A stretch of DNA of 64,000 nucleotides, taken from the NCBI GenBank assembly GCA_023053685.1, contig JALIGW010000005.1, forward strand, positions 32,173,480 to 32,237,479. Direction: 5' to 3'. The DNA comes from Diadophis punctatus similis (Eukaryota; Chordata; Lepidosauria; Squamata; Dipsadidae). The notes under the pieces are model-generated. The model did not search any database, was not told where the DNA came from, and was given only the letters and a program-made list of their open reading frames with translations. Within the stretch, counting starts at the first letter, position 1; each line of letters starts with the position of its first letter. Below are positions 22,595 to 35,310 of the stretch, piece after piece. The translations under genes and the position numbers were made by a program.

Positions 22595-24850
22595 GATCTG
22601 TATACTTGTTTTAAGCAAGAAACATGCAAAAATTCAAATACTTGGTCAAAAGAAACTAAAGGAGGAGGGAAGGGAATTTCTTTGATCAAATTTGAATTTT
22701 TGCACCAATTTTGGTGGGATTTTCTCATTTGTGTTTTTGAGCATGTGTCTTTTTGCCTATCATGTTCACTATACTGCTGGTATGATCCCTCATTGCAATT
22801 CGCACACCTGTCATTTCTGAGTGTCACTAGTTCCTGCCATGCTGATTAAAAAGCAAACAAAAAGAGAGAGAGAAAAGATGTGGGAGGAAAGAATAGCTGC
22901 ATAAATAAAAAATTACAGTCTGTCGCATTTGAGAAAGCAGCTCATGTTTTAAACACCAGCTTTTATTTTATGGCTTAAACAAATACATGTTTTTATTATC
23001 ACCAGCTTTTTTTGGGGGGGGGAGGTAGGGAGAATAGGAAGGGAAAGAAAGAGAGACAACTAATAGCTTGCACTTAGCAATTAAGTGGTTAATGACTTAA
23101 TAAACTTTTAGAAAATCTCATTTGTTGCATCCTATGAATTGAGTGGGAGGGGGAAATACCTCAAAGGCCTGATTTTCTGTGTACCTCAGTCCAATATTGC
23201 TACCTGCTGGGTTATGAATACAATCTCTAAATAAATTGCAAGTGGCCATGGGCAAAAGGAAGAGCTTGTCTTTGATCTTTCTAGAGAGAATGAAGTCAAA
23301 TGTTCAATCAATCAATCAAATTCATAACTTCTAGCTACAATTGGCCTAACAACAGTCTATTATTTATTTTTAAAATCTTATATTTCATTATTGCAAAACA
23401 CAAGAGCTCTCATGGAGGGGAGGGGGAAGGACTAAATTATTGATAAGCCTTATATGTGACTGAGTTTGTTGTTTCTGACATGCTTGTCACTAACTATTGT
23501 CAGAAAGAATTTACTAAGATGTTGCTCTGGAAAATTTGGCAGCAAATGTGTGTTGTGCCAAATTTAAACTGGGTAGAGTTACTTTGCTGTAATGGCCTCT
23601 TTCTTGCAGAATTCCTAGTTGGTAAAGACAGCTGAAGGCAGAAAAGCTTTAGAGTATGAAAAAAATCCACAATATCATGAAAAAAAGGGACTGCACTCCC
23701 TTCTCCAACACTATCTTTATTTTATTTATTGGAAAGAAATTAATTTGTGCTTAAAACCTGTGAACCTATATGACGTACCAAACAATTAACTGATTTCTAT
23801 CTTTCTAGAAAAAGTTATTTCTAATTTGTAGACGAATTATGAAACTGAGAAAAATAAAGACAATTAACTAGCAGAAATATCTCTTGGGCACCTTTTTACA
23901 GTACTATCTGTCAAAAAAGGGAGAATAGCTGCAAAGAATGTGGGGTGCAAAGGGAGGGGAAAGAAAAACTTAAGGTATAAACTCAGAAGACTCACCTTAG
24001 GCATTTTTTTCTGCAGAAAAAAATAGGTTTCTATAGATGCACAGTGGATTTATCTAATTTTGATTAAAATGGAATATTTACTTACTGAAAAAAATTATCC
24101 CGTTTATGCCTTTTTGTGTCTTTTTATGCCTATTCAAATGAAAATGAAATTATGGAACTTCCAGAAAGAAGGAAGATAGCTCACATTCAAAATTGCCAAT
24201 CTATAATCTAGCTGGCTCAGCAATCATAATTTTTGCATCTAGACCTTTATTCCTTTAAGTTGCAAATTTAAGCCATCTGGAGTTTGTTGTGTGTGGAAAT
24301 GTACAAGTTATATAATAAAAAAACATGCATGCAAGAAAAAAAAGCTACATTTTCCTGGTTTTTGCTTTAAGACATTGGAGCAGAACAAAAGAAGAAATTG
24401 GCCATCTTAAACTACATTTAGTTTTTGGAGGGGAAAAAACGGGGTAATTTTTTTCAGTAAGTAAATTAAATATCCAATGGAATGAATGGATGTAACAAAT
24501 TCTTGGCATTCTAGCTGTTAGGAAGTTTTCTTTGAAAATCTGACCAGCTGATTTTTAAGAAGCACCTTTCGTCCACTCTTCTCTTTTAGCACACATTCAA
24601 GCTCTTGCCACTGGATTTGGTCAACTGTTCACAAGTGACAGTGATTGTGCAACTTGAATATTTTATAGCTATGATAAAGAAGAATGAATTCATTAAAAGA
24701 TAACAGACACATAATTTCCCTTTTATTAATTTCTCTACCTACTAGTTTAAAAAGCAACACCTAAAGTTTTGTGGGTTTCAAGATCTATGGAAATATGTTT
24801 TTCTGCCTACATTTTCACTCTCATATAATTTTTCAAATCACTCATGCAGC
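21827..24850. other. AT-rich intergenic DNA, one (AC)n, no gene recognised
   Basis: Apart from the (AC)n at 22,530 and a G-rich run near 23,010, nothing is recognised. Frames crossing the microsatellite are artefacts. Confidence 0.5.
22530..22592. repeat. (AC)31 microsatellite
   Basis: About 62 bp of perfect AC dinucleotides. Confidence 0.98.
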
Positions 24851-24859
24851 TGTCACAAA

Positions 24860-24985
24860 AGGGTTAGCCAAGCACTTAGCCCAAGAGCTTTACTTTGGGC
24901 AGACTCAGGAAAACGTTGGAGCACAGGGGGGGACCTAGAATGCTGTGGTCTATGGGGTTGGAAAGAGTCAGACACAATCCAGGAA
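24860..24985 (+). mobile_element. Possible BovB/RTE LINE 3' end fragment
   Basis: GGAAAACGTTGGAGCACAGG and then GAATGCTGTGGTCTATGGGG with AAAGAGTCAGACACAATCC resemble the BovB 3' terminus (TGGTCCATGGGGTC...AAAGAGTCGGACACGACT). BovB is a LINE abundant in squamates and ruminants and known for horizontal transfer. The copy is short, and the final simple repeat and any target duplication were not found. Confidence 0.55.
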
Positions 24986-25166
24986 GAAAGCTTTGCTAGA
25001 ATCTCAGATCTTTTATAACCTGATGATTGTGGGATAAAATGCTTTGCACAGTGCTGATTTAACAGACTATGATTGTAAATGTTAATCTGTCCAATCTGTT
25101 TTCCTGTTCTAGGAGTTGCATATGCCAAATATTTGATTAGATGTTCATGTATCTCTCTCATTTCCA

Positions 25167-25603
25167 GGGTTAGGGTTAGGATTAGGTTTAGGGTTAGGGC
25201 AGGGGTGGGTTTCACTTACCTTCGCCACCGGTTCGCATCATGATGTTTCGCACGTGCACGTGCGCATCCCTTCGTGCAATTTCACTTCCGCGTATGCTCA
25301 GAAGGTGGATTCAGCCCGAAACACAGCTGAGGAGCTCATCAGCTGTGCTTCGGGTGAAGAAATAAAGGTCAGTATTAACCCGGGGGCAGGCGGGAGGGAG
25401 GACGTTTTTCAAAGCACAGAACGCTGTGAAGCCATCCAAACACAGGAAAATCGGCCAAAAATTCAGAAAAAAAGATGGTGGTGAGCACGGACTGGCACAG
25501 ACAGAACCGGATCCGTGACGCCAAAATTAAGTCACCAGCAGGTTGCTAACGGTTTGGGTGATCTGGTCCGAACCGGGAAGAACCCACCCCTGGGTTAGGG
25601 TTA
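25167..25603 (+). repeat. Interstitial telomere-like tract split by a transposon
   Basis: Before the insertion (25,167-25,199) there are about five hexamers, TTAGGG with variants TTAGGA and TTAGGT. After it (25,593-25,603) comes GGTTAGGGTTA. The hAT-like element at 25,200-25,592 separates the parts and duplicates GGTTAGGG. The tract is short, degenerate and in the same orientation as the hexamers of the satellite at 39,302-64,000. Confidence 0.85.
25200..25592. mobile_element. hAT-like MITE, CAGGGGTGGGTT family, inside telomere-like repeat
   Basis: Starts CAGGGGTGGGTTTCACTTAC and ends AAGAACCCACCCCTG, with 12-bp matching inverted ends. The 8-bp flanks are GGTTAGGG on both sides. At 393 bp it is the longest copy of the family in the window. 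The interior is GC-rich near the left end and has no transposase. The 76-codon frame at 25,254-25,484 is incidental. Confidence 0.87.
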
Positions 25604-27094
25604 TTTTATCATTTCATTTCATTTCATTATTTTATTTTATTGTTTTTGTTTTGTTTTGGTTTTTGGTTTTTTGGTTATTTATTTATTTATTATTATTATT
25701 TATAAAATTTATTTATAACCCATCTTGTGGTTCAAAGAGATTGTAAGAATAGTAGAATCTGAAGTATTCTGTTACTGTGTCTATTACAGCTAGTTCTAGC
25801 CACACTAGAGACATATTTTAACTTGTATTACACTATTAGTGACTTTAATGTCAGTGACACACTCAGCAGTCCTTATTACCTCCGAACATAAGGGAAGTGC
25901 AAAGATGATAGCAATATGCCATCAAAAATTATCATATTAGTCAGTGGATTAATTGCAATTCGGTTTAATCATTTCCTTCCACTTTTAAACAGATAGAGAT
26001 ACTTTGGCTTATTCTGTCTCTATATGTAATTATTGACAGTGCTAAATATGGTTACTGCAATCTTGAGAAAATTGCCTATTTGCTATACTTAGTTACAGAA
26101 AAGATTTAAGTTCTTGGAAAAACTCTAGGGTTCGTAAGCAATGGCCTGAATGGATATTGGTAATATCCATAATGCTGAGTAAGATTTTATTTTATTTAAA
26201 GAATATAAGTATGAATATTTTGGATGCAGTGAAATCATATTAAGCTATTCAGTTTTTACAATCAATTTAAACATGTAAACAGAATATTAAAATAACAACT
26301 TACAGTAAGAATTAAAATTAAATATAATTATAATAAATATAATTATATAATAAATATAACTCAGCAATTATTATTTTAAAAAATATATTTTTGCTTGTTT
26401 AAATTCAGTTCCATAGCAAAAAATCATGATAAAATAGTTCTGTTCATCTTAGTTTAAAAAGGATATTACTGAGTGGGAATATGCAGAAGGCATATTTTAA
26501 AAAGAAAGGTTAAAACACTTCAACTTAGTACAAAGACAAGGTCATCAAAAAGAAAGAGATGCATAAAATTGTTAATAATTTGTTGAAGGTATATAGGTCA
26601 CACTTTTGCTCTTCTTCCATAATGTTGCAATTACTCTATGTACTGAAAATAATGATTGTTTACAGAACACACTATTTTGTAATATGGTATCCATATTTTT
26701 TGAATACCCATAACAACATATCCATGTTTTTATTATAAAGTGCCATCGTCTACCAAACAGACTACTGATACACTCATTCTATCTCCCTAGCTTAATGTGG
26801 ATCTACATAATTATCTTTAATCATATGTTATTTACTCACTTTATTCAATATTTCTCATGGAAGTATTTATTATTTCAAATAATTAAGAGACCAGTTTCTC
26901 TAAAGTAGAGGTGATCATCAACAGCTGAAGGGATCCTATCCCCTGAAATCCTTGTGTGGTCAAAGACCACACTGCTAGAGAAAAGAAAATTATTAATGAT
27001 AGAGGGTAATTATTCCAATTATTATAGAAAATTGATTTAAAAGACATAAAATCCATCAATCAATCAATTAGTGAACCAATGAATTGGATTGAGT
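25604..27094. other. T-rich and AT-rich intergenic DNA, nothing recognised
   Basis: Begins with an ATTTC/TTTTG-rich tract (25,604-25,715). The remainder shows no recognisable element. Confidence 0.5.
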
Positions 27095-27102
27095 ATTTAG
27101 TG

Positions 27103-27213
27103 CACGTGTGTCAAACTTGCGACGTCACGTTATCATGTGATGTATCGTGACTTTTTTCCCCTTTGCTAAACCGGGGGTGGGGGTAGCATCTGGCCCGCAG
27201 GCTGAAAGTTTGA
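27103..27213. mobile_element. hAT-like MITE, CAGGGGTGTCAAA family, damaged right end
   Basis: Starts CACGTGTGTCAAACTTGCG and contains the family's GTGATGTATCGTGAC and CCGGGGGTGGG blocks. Its right end AAAGTTTGATAT keeps the inner part of the inverted repeat but the terminal bases have changed or been lost, so no target duplication can be confirmed (left candidate ATTTAGTG). Confidence 0.72.
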
Positions 27214-28635
27214 TATATAAATATGTCTCCTAGTCAGTATGGCTTTTGACTTTAAAAAAAGTTGTTCTTTTATGCCCCTTTTATGTTGTAACATAACATA
27301 TTAACATATTCTAGAATTATTTAATTCTAGAATATGTTAATATAATACAGATTCATCCAATAATTGCTTATGTGCCCAAAGAACAAAGTCAATCTGGAGA
27401 GTCTACACCAGGATTATTAGATAAAATTTAGAATGAAGCAAATAAGAGCATTTAGAGTGAAAAAAAAATCCTTAAATTTAACCTGGCATTAAATGAAATT
27501 CATGACATAGAATATGACTGCATTTGCTTTTAAAGGATAAATATTATAAATGATACACAGTTGTCATCAAATATTAAAAAAACAAGTATGCCTTGAATTA
27601 TCAGTACTTATTGTTTGTTTGTAACAAAGCCTTGGTTTGAATGTGGTGCAGATGTCTTTCATTTTTGTTCTCATGGAAAACTTAAACCAGTTCTGTCTAG
27701 TACTGAACATTAAGCCAAACAAGATCTACTGACACGATGGAACTGAGATATGAAGACAGCTGGAGAAATCAATGCTTTCTTTGACATGGAGCAATTGCAT
27801 AGTTTGAGTGTGTAAGTCTGTGGTGTCTCAAAAAGTTATAGATGTCTTTATCCCAAAAATTTTCATTCAGTTATTTGAGACAGACATAAGTCAACAACAT
27901 ATTCAGTTTTCAGTGAATAGATGGTGGTGGTGAAGATACAAAATTAACTATCCCAGTTGACAAATTTGCCTTCTTTTCTTAAATAGTCGAAGTCTATAGG
28001 CTAGTTCTATAAATAAACCTTCATTGATGGGCATCATTGAGATGCTGCTTAAGTTTTGGAATGAACATAGATTGTCATCTACCAAATCCAACTTGTTACA
28101 TTGTGCTTAGAGCTGGTTATGTTTATGCTACCTAAAAAGATGGAATAGAAAAAAAAGACATTAGAAAAGAGAGCATCAACTGTGACAAAAATAATGAGTG
28201 AAATAAAAAGTGAAAAAGGACAAATAGTGCAAGAATAACAATACAGAAGTTTGAGTTCTGGCTGATTCTACATAAAAGTTCAAGTACCGATTGCAATTCA
28301 CTGTATGCTGTTATGTCTATCAATATCTGTGCTATGTCCTCTGATATGATTGTTCTGCTAATATTTTCCTTTATGAATTAATAAAGCTGTTTATAAAAAT
28401 AAAGAAACAAAAGTAGAAAAATGTGTAACTGTATTAAATAAAATAATTTATTATAGGAATGAAAACAATAATAATATATATTACATTGGAATACATAGCC
28501 AATTATGTGTAGGATGAGGTAAAAAAAGTTACAAATAAGCTTGATTTCAAGAAAAGATAAAAACCATTCCATTTTTAAAGACCTACAGAAAATAAAATCA
28601 TTTATCCTGTTTCAAGAACTTGCAATTAGGTATTT

Positions 28636-28685
<50 letters not shown>

Positions 28686-31600
28686 GCGGGTATATGAGAG
28701 AAAGCAAAAATAAGCTTTTAAAGTTTATAAAAATAAAAATTAGCATTATTTTAAAATGTTAATGTAGACATCCAAAACTATACCCTTTCCCAAAAACCTG
28801 AGAAAGTTTTTTAAAAATGAAAAGCTCAGCATTTTTTCATCCCTTTCTTTCGGCAGGAGGCTTCCTGATATTCAGTGAAACATCAGCTTTGCTCACAATA
28901 TCTCAATCTGCCCCCTTCAATCTCTGTATGACGTTATTATACATTCTCTGGTTACAAGCAGAAGACCTCTAATTTCAAGCCTTTTATTCTCTTTTCTTTC
29001 TTTTACTTTCTTTCCAAAGGGATGTGACTGGATTTCTAAGGCCTGAGATCGCCTGTTTTATTGCCCCTATGCTGAGCACAGTGCGGATCCAAGCTCTCCT
29101 CTCATAAGTCACAGCAACACATTGATTTTTGAAAGTCCTCCTTTGTCATTGTGTGCATGCATACTGTGTCCCCACTGAACTTTTCATTCATTACCTGGTG
29201 GAGTACTTTTCTGACTGCAGCCGCAGAGCAGTAAAACTTTGCTCCTTTTTCACAGAGAAAGCCAGCTGCTCAAGAGACTTGCAGCCTAGATAGTGGGTGG
29301 TCTTTGAGGCCAAGGCGATAGATGGAAATTCAACACAGAGCCTTTTGTAAGCCAATATTTCTCCGTTTTCCTTTCTGTTCACTTTATTGCAGGCAGACCT
29401 GAATATTTTCCGCAAGACTTTATAGAGGTGTGCTGGTATAACTACTGTAATGACTGGTGTAAAAGCATTGCTATTTTGTGACCTGAATAGAAGGACCTTA
29501 ATGGCTATTAGGGATTGCTAGTTCACAACCAAGGAAACTATGAATTCTTTAAGAAGAAGAAAAAAACATAAATTGTATGTCTAGTCCAATCATAATTCAT
29601 TATTCTTTAAAAATAGTGGGGCATAAATGTCTAATGTTTTCTTGAAGAATGATGGAAAGTTTCTTTTTTTTTTAAGACAAGGGGTACACATTTTGTAATT
29701 TCTGCAAGGGGTTCAGCATTGATGGGAACAACGTTTTTGGTTTTCTTTTGGAGTGATGTGGGTTTTGTTAGGGTAAAAAAAACACTTGTTAAGCTTAGAG
29801 TAAACTTTAGTCCTTTGTTCATTAAAATATCAAAAACTGTCCTATCAAAATTTACTATGTTGTCAATAAAAATGGTCTAATGTTATAAGAGTGTGAAATA
29901 CAGCTTTGGACGAACTCACAAAGCCGAGTTCTGCTCTACAATAATCATAATTTCAGTGCAAATTAGGAACACTAGCAGTAAAAAGTGCAGGACAGGATTA
30001 GTGAGACAATCTCACTGGCCCATTGTCTAAACCTAAAATCACTATTGTTTCCATATTAAAGTCACCATGAGATGAGTTTTATTGATGAAGAGTCCCATTA
30101 TATGAATAGAAAAAAGATTTGTATGTGTGTGTGTATAGAATTATTGTATCAGGTTAATATTTGAGGGGTTGATTTCCATTGAAATTCAGCTATCCAGTGC
30201 CCAAATTCAATGGCACAGTAAAGAGGAGATAGCCAATATTTTTACATATGGTTTATATATACTTAGTCATAAGCTTCCCTTGCTATCTATCCTCCTAACT
30301 GATGATGCTTTATGTAATGAAAGCCAGTGCAGGTGGTTAAATATAACTCCGAAGGGGGATACATTGCAAGACTGAAAATCATAATTGTTTGACAGAGGAA
30401 GACTGATGATTTATAGAACCTGAGCTTTTTTTTTAAGGGCTTCACATTTGCAGAATGGGCAGGAAGCCAGGCAATGCAGAGCAAGTAATATAATGAGGTG
30501 GAGTTTCATCATGAAATTTTCATAGAGATCATCTCTCTCTCTGGTTTAGTTAATAATGCTTTACCAAGCCACACATGAAAAGCTGGTTTCACAATTGCAC
30601 GTAAAGTTAAACACATATGACTGCAGCCCTAAAGGAATGAGAATACAACATAGAAAGTTTTGGAATGTTCCCATCATTAGTTTAGATAAATTCTCTATCC
30701 TACTTCCAGGCAGATAAAACAATGGATTTGGTGGGAAGAGGCTACTTTATAGAATGTCTTCAGAAAATGGAGAAATTCCTCAATGGTTTTCAAGAGCAGT
30801 GGTCATCATTAAGAGGGCTTCTTTTTGTTTGCTATGCTGTCCTCTCTCTCTTCTTGCAAATGGCATCCATCTTGCTGAAATTTGTTTTTGCTTTTTGTAC
30901 ATAGACTCATTGTGGGGAAACGGTGAACACAAGAGAAATGATGGAAAATGTCTTTTAAAGGACATTTTTCTTTTCTAGGTTAGTTAAAATATTTTCTCAG
31001 AAAACTGCCTCCTGAGAAATTCAAATAATGACTGTTCCAAAGTGTTGAAGCAATCTTTTTTTCAGACAATAGGAGTTAGTAGTTTGAGAATGAATTATAA
31101 TTTATAGTGGGATGATCTGTCCTTTCTATCTACTGGTGAACTGAAATGCTATTTTTTATTCCCTAGCATTGACAGGATAAACATTATTTCATTGCTGTTT
31201 GGATTCCAAGTGTACCCACCCCACCTTAGTACAAAGCGGAAAACTGTATCTCTTAATCCTTATGTTGATTGTCAGTGTTGACAATCAGTAGAATAATTTG
31301 CACAGCTTTTGGCTTTTCCCTTGAGACTCTTTTTGAAGCCCAGGCTGTGGGGCAGATGTGGTAGCTCTCTTTGCCTACTCCTTTGATCTGCTTGCCCCTC
31401 AGCTATGGACAAGAGAGGGCACTGCAGGCAAGCCAGCTGTCTTTGTTCCCCCACAGCTCCCTTTCTCCTGCCAGCTGACTAAATTGATTCATATTTTTTC
31501 TAAGTAACAGAAGTGAGCAGCAGTAATCTCTTTCTTCTCTGTGCCAAACCACCTGTTAGTGCAGTTTTATACTTTCCTCCATTAGCTACCATCATCTAGA

Positions 31601-33010
31601 GACTCCACCAATCTCCACGTCATTAATAGTAACGTATCACAATATGAAATTGTTGGTTTTTTTAAAAAAAAATTAGAACCAATTATTCCTTCAACTTTCA
31701 ATTCTTAGAAGCAGATACGGGTCTGGATTTATTTAATAACAAATGAAAGTCCATTCGATTTGAAGAAAATCAACTCTACATTACAATGTACTTTTCATTT
31801 TTTAATAATCATTTTTCAGCTATTGTACATTTAGTCAAAATACCAGTTACATCAATTATACAAAGCAAAACAAAAGGATTGTGGACAATCTGTAAAGTTC
31901 TTTAAGAATCAAAAAGCCAGTAATGCGGTGAATCCATGAGGGAAAAGCCATGTAACATCAGAGAAGACTGAATAATTTCTGGGCCAAACCCACTTGTAGG
32001 ATAAAGTATAGAAATGACATACTGTTAATGACATCATTGTCCTGGTTGATAACATGACTGAATCACTGATATAGAAGCCATGTAGTTTCTCTGTGTCTTT
32101 TCCACTGCATTGGTATGGAAATTTTGAAATTTCTTAACATCAGTTTTATTTCATGCTTTTAACTTCTTTAATTCACTATTTTGCAATTTGTTTCTGTGCT
32201 TTACATAACACTGCTTACCCCACAATGGAATACCACGATGAGCATCTTCATATGGCATGATAGTTTAAACTATCTCTATGCTCTATAGATATGGTAGAAT
32301 TTTAGATCCAAATTATACTTGATTTCAAATGCCTGAAATAATAACTTTGACTGGTTTGACACTAAAGATTATCTGGTAGTAACTCTTTAAATATTTAATA
32401 TTACATATCTAATATTTAATACTGTGTTTAAATTGATCCTGTTTCTGTAAATTATGATTCTTTCACAAAACACTAATCATTGTTTACTCCAAAGGTGTTT
32501 TTTTCCAAAAGGCAGCTGGACTTTCTTGGGTTTTTTTTTCTTTGAAAATGTTTTGCTTCTCATCCAATAAGTAAAAATCAAGAAGATCGAGTTGCCTTTT
32601 GGAAAAAGTACCTTTGGGACAACCATGATCTGGATGATTAAGAATTTCCATAGATGAGCATTGTTCACATTTTTTCAGTGTTTCTTCTTTCAGGAAGTTC
32701 AAAAGACACATTTTGTTCTCTCATTCCTTTACATCACTAAAACAGTTTTGTTAAGAAAAATAGACTTTTTGTGATGGTTCCAAGATTATTCAATGAACCA
32801 AATTGGAATCAAAATCAAGGCTTTCCCAGTTCTAGGTTGACCATCCAAATTTCTGTTCTAATTTTATACCTTCCAGGAATTACTCATCTCATAATTTCCA
32901 ATCAATCTTTAATTTATCAAGTGCAGAATATCAGACTGGAGAGAGATTCTCTGATTTCTTCATCTGACAGTACTATGTAAAACAAACAATATGCCAATAG
33001 TTTGTGCAGC
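27214..33010. other. AT-rich intergenic DNA, no gene recognised
   Basis: Nearly 6 kb with one (GT)n at 28,638 and otherwise no LINE peptide, terminal repeat or convincing exon that I can identify. A small AT-rich palindrome (ATTCTAGAATTATTTAATTC and following, about 27,309-27,345) is present. Conserved non-coding elements could be hidden here and cannot be seen without alignment. Confidence 0.45.
28638..28683. repeat. (GT)23 microsatellite
   Basis: About 46 bp of perfect GT dinucleotides. Confidence 0.98.
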
Positions 33011-33013
33011 TGT

Positions 33014-33241
33014 ATTAAGGAACTATCGCACTAGCACTGTCACTTTAGAGCCCTCTCTAAGAAGTGTACAGAGTCAGCATATTGCCTCCAACAATCTGGA
33101 TCCTCATTTTACCGACCTCGGAAGGATGGAAGTCTAAGTCAACCTTGAGCTGGTCAGGATTGAAGGAATCGAACTCCTGGCAGTGTGAGCCGAGTTAACT
33201 GGCAATACTCCATTCTCACCACTGCGCCACCGCGGCTCTTG
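33014..33241 (-). mobile_element. tRNA-derived SINE
   Basis: Read on the minus strand it opens AGAGCCGCGGTGGCGCAGTG, holding a polymerase III A box (GGTGGCGCAGTGG, about 33,219-33,231). A B box GGAGTTCGATTCC follows at 33,165-33,177, about 45 bp downstream, the tRNA-promoter spacing. The body continues through CTTCCGAGGTCGGTAAAATG to a GAGAGGGCTCTAAAGTG segment near the 3' end, as in common squamate SINEs. Such elements are transcribed by polymerase III and moved by LINE machinery. No target duplication was established. Confidence 0.8.
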
Positions 33242-33244
33242 TAA

Positions 33245-34549
33245 TATTCAGATGGGCCTTTTGTAAAACTTTCAGTCACAGTTGTTACTCAACTAACATG
33301 TTCCTGAAACAAAAAGCTTCTTTATCACCAAACATTAGCACCACTTTGTTGAAATTTGTAGCTGTTTTGTATCAGCCCTGTGGCATCAACATTATCACTG
33401 GACAGAAAATAAAAAACTGATTAAAAAAAAGCAAAGACATTTCCCCTTACCCAAAAAAGTAAAAAAAGCAGATCCAGTGCCTTGATATGCAGAAATCATT
33501 GGGTGAATTTACAGAATAGAAACATATATCTCCAAAAGAGCTGGTAACCTTCCTTCTAAATATCACAATGTCCTTCCTCCCTATTGTACAGTAGTGTTCT
33601 TTTACCAGAAAAAAAGAATGATAAAAGCTACCTTTTTTTGAGACACATAGCATCAGCATATACAAACAGAGTTAGAGGAAGAAACTGTAGTTGCGTTCCT
33701 TTTATATTATGACACAGTTCAATCTTTCCTCTTTTGTAAAGATATTGCCTAAAGTGGGAAGAGATTAAAATAAGGTGCCAGGTGATGAGATAAAATTTGA
33801 GTCTCTTGGAGACAGGCTAAATGGTAACATGTTTTATGCTAAGGATGAAAAATAATGCACTTAAACCCTCTGGCATGTATACACAACTTGATTTCCATTT
33901 CTTTCTAAAGGATTATTAGCTACTTGACTTTTGCAAAAAACAAAACAAAAACCCTAAGCTTTATAATCTTCAGAGTAATTTTTCAGTCCCTAGGGACCAT
34001 AAAATAACTTGCATTTGAAAAGCCTATGGTTTATACACGTGTTTACCTAACGTAAGATTACAATTCTGGATTACAGAGCATAAATTTCACATGGTAACAG
34101 CTGTTTACAAAATGTAAACAGTGGCTGTTAATTATGTTAAACCCTTTATAAGCATACCCATGAGTGGAAAAAAATGGAGTCTAATATGGCAAAGACAAAT
34201 CTGAATACATTTAATACTAGGTCAGTTGGTTCTATAAGTGTATATGCCACCCTATCTAGCACAACTAGATTTGAAACAAGTTCACTGCTATTTTTCAGGA
34301 GTTCATATACTATTGCAATAGTAAATCCTGTGACTCAAACCTAACTGGCAATGACCTAGTCACAAAACATTTGCAATTGTTTTAACATATTCTTTATTAA
34401 ACAGTAGTGATAAACTTCCTTTAAGATTGACTCTGCTTCTAAGATGGTTTCTAACCATTAATATTAATAATAATAAATTTCAAATGCAATAGACTTGGAT
34501 TCAAATAAGAAGCACTCTAATGAATATATATGTTCCAGAAAAACATATA

Positions 34550-34590
<41 letters not shown>

Positions 34591-34642
34591 GCATAGTTTA
34601 GAGATTATTAATTGCTTCCTTTTGCAGCTCACCCCTATAGCA
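33245..34642. other. AT-rich intergenic DNA, nothing recognised
   Basis: Only a short (AC)n at the right end. Frames of about 70 codons have no recognisable content. Confidence 0.5.
34555..34588. repeat. (AC)17 microsatellite
   Basis: About 34 bp of perfect AC dinucleotides. Confidence 0.97.
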
Positions 34643-34989
34643 TCCTAACATAAGGTGACCAGATGTCCCGATTTTGGCGGGACAGACCCGCTTTTTAATT
34701 ATTTGTCCCGCGTCCCGCCCGTCCTCTAAAAAGTCCCGATTTTTTGAAAGAATGCACGACTAGGGCATTCTTTCCAAAAATCGGCCTGAAAGGGCGGCGT
34801 GCGAGATTGGGGGGAATTAAAACTCGGGGAAGGCAGCCATGTCGGGCTCCGTGGTAGCCAAACCGTGGCACATGCGCCAAATGTCGCACATTGGATGATG
34901 GTGGAGAGGCGCCTGATGCAGCCCCACCCTCTCGAAACAGCCGGCATCGCGGTGGGAGGGATGGCCCGAGCGAAGCAGTCGCATCCAAG

Positions 34990-35217
34990 ATGGCCCTCGG
35001 GCCGGCGCTGGCTCAGCCGGCCGGGGCCGCCGCCACAGCCTTCCTGCCGCCGGGGCAGCCGGGATTGGGGGCCCAGCCACAGGGGCAGCAGCAGCAGCAG
35101 CAGCAGCAGCAGGCCTCTCAGCTCGGGCTGGCCGTGGGCAGCGTTGGCGGCGGGCGGGCATCCCGCGTTGACTCCTCCGGCGGCGGCTGGAAGCTGGCGG
35201 AAGAGCTGGTGTGAATT
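34990..35217 (+). other. Open frame with poly-Q in the CpG-rich interior of the hAT-like element
   Basis: The ATG at 34,990 has a favourable context (CCAAGATGGCC) and opens a 75-residue frame: MALGPALAQPAGAAATAFLP, a glutamine run, then a serine/glycine-rich end. Composition resembles the low-complexity first exon of a vertebrate nuclear protein, but I cannot name one, and the same GC-rich DNA is open in several frames on both strands. It is probably non-coding; capture of a CpG-island first exon by the transposon is the alternative. Confidence 0.15.
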
Positions 35218-35260
35218 CTCCAGCCTCTCCCCCCCCACCTGGACGCCGACATTAGCGGTC

Positions 35261-35310
35261 TTTTGCCCTCTGCGCATGTGCAGCATTATGCACATGCGCA
35301 GAGGGCAAAA
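35261..35310. repeat. Perfect 22-bp inverted repeat (hairpin)
   Basis: The left arm 35,261-35,282 (TTTTGCCCTCTGCGCATG and 4 more bases) is the exact reverse complement of the right arm 35,289-35,310, with a 6-base loop GCATTA. Each arm contains an NRF1-like TGCGCATGTGCA motif. It lies near the right end of the hAT-like element. Confidence 0.95.
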
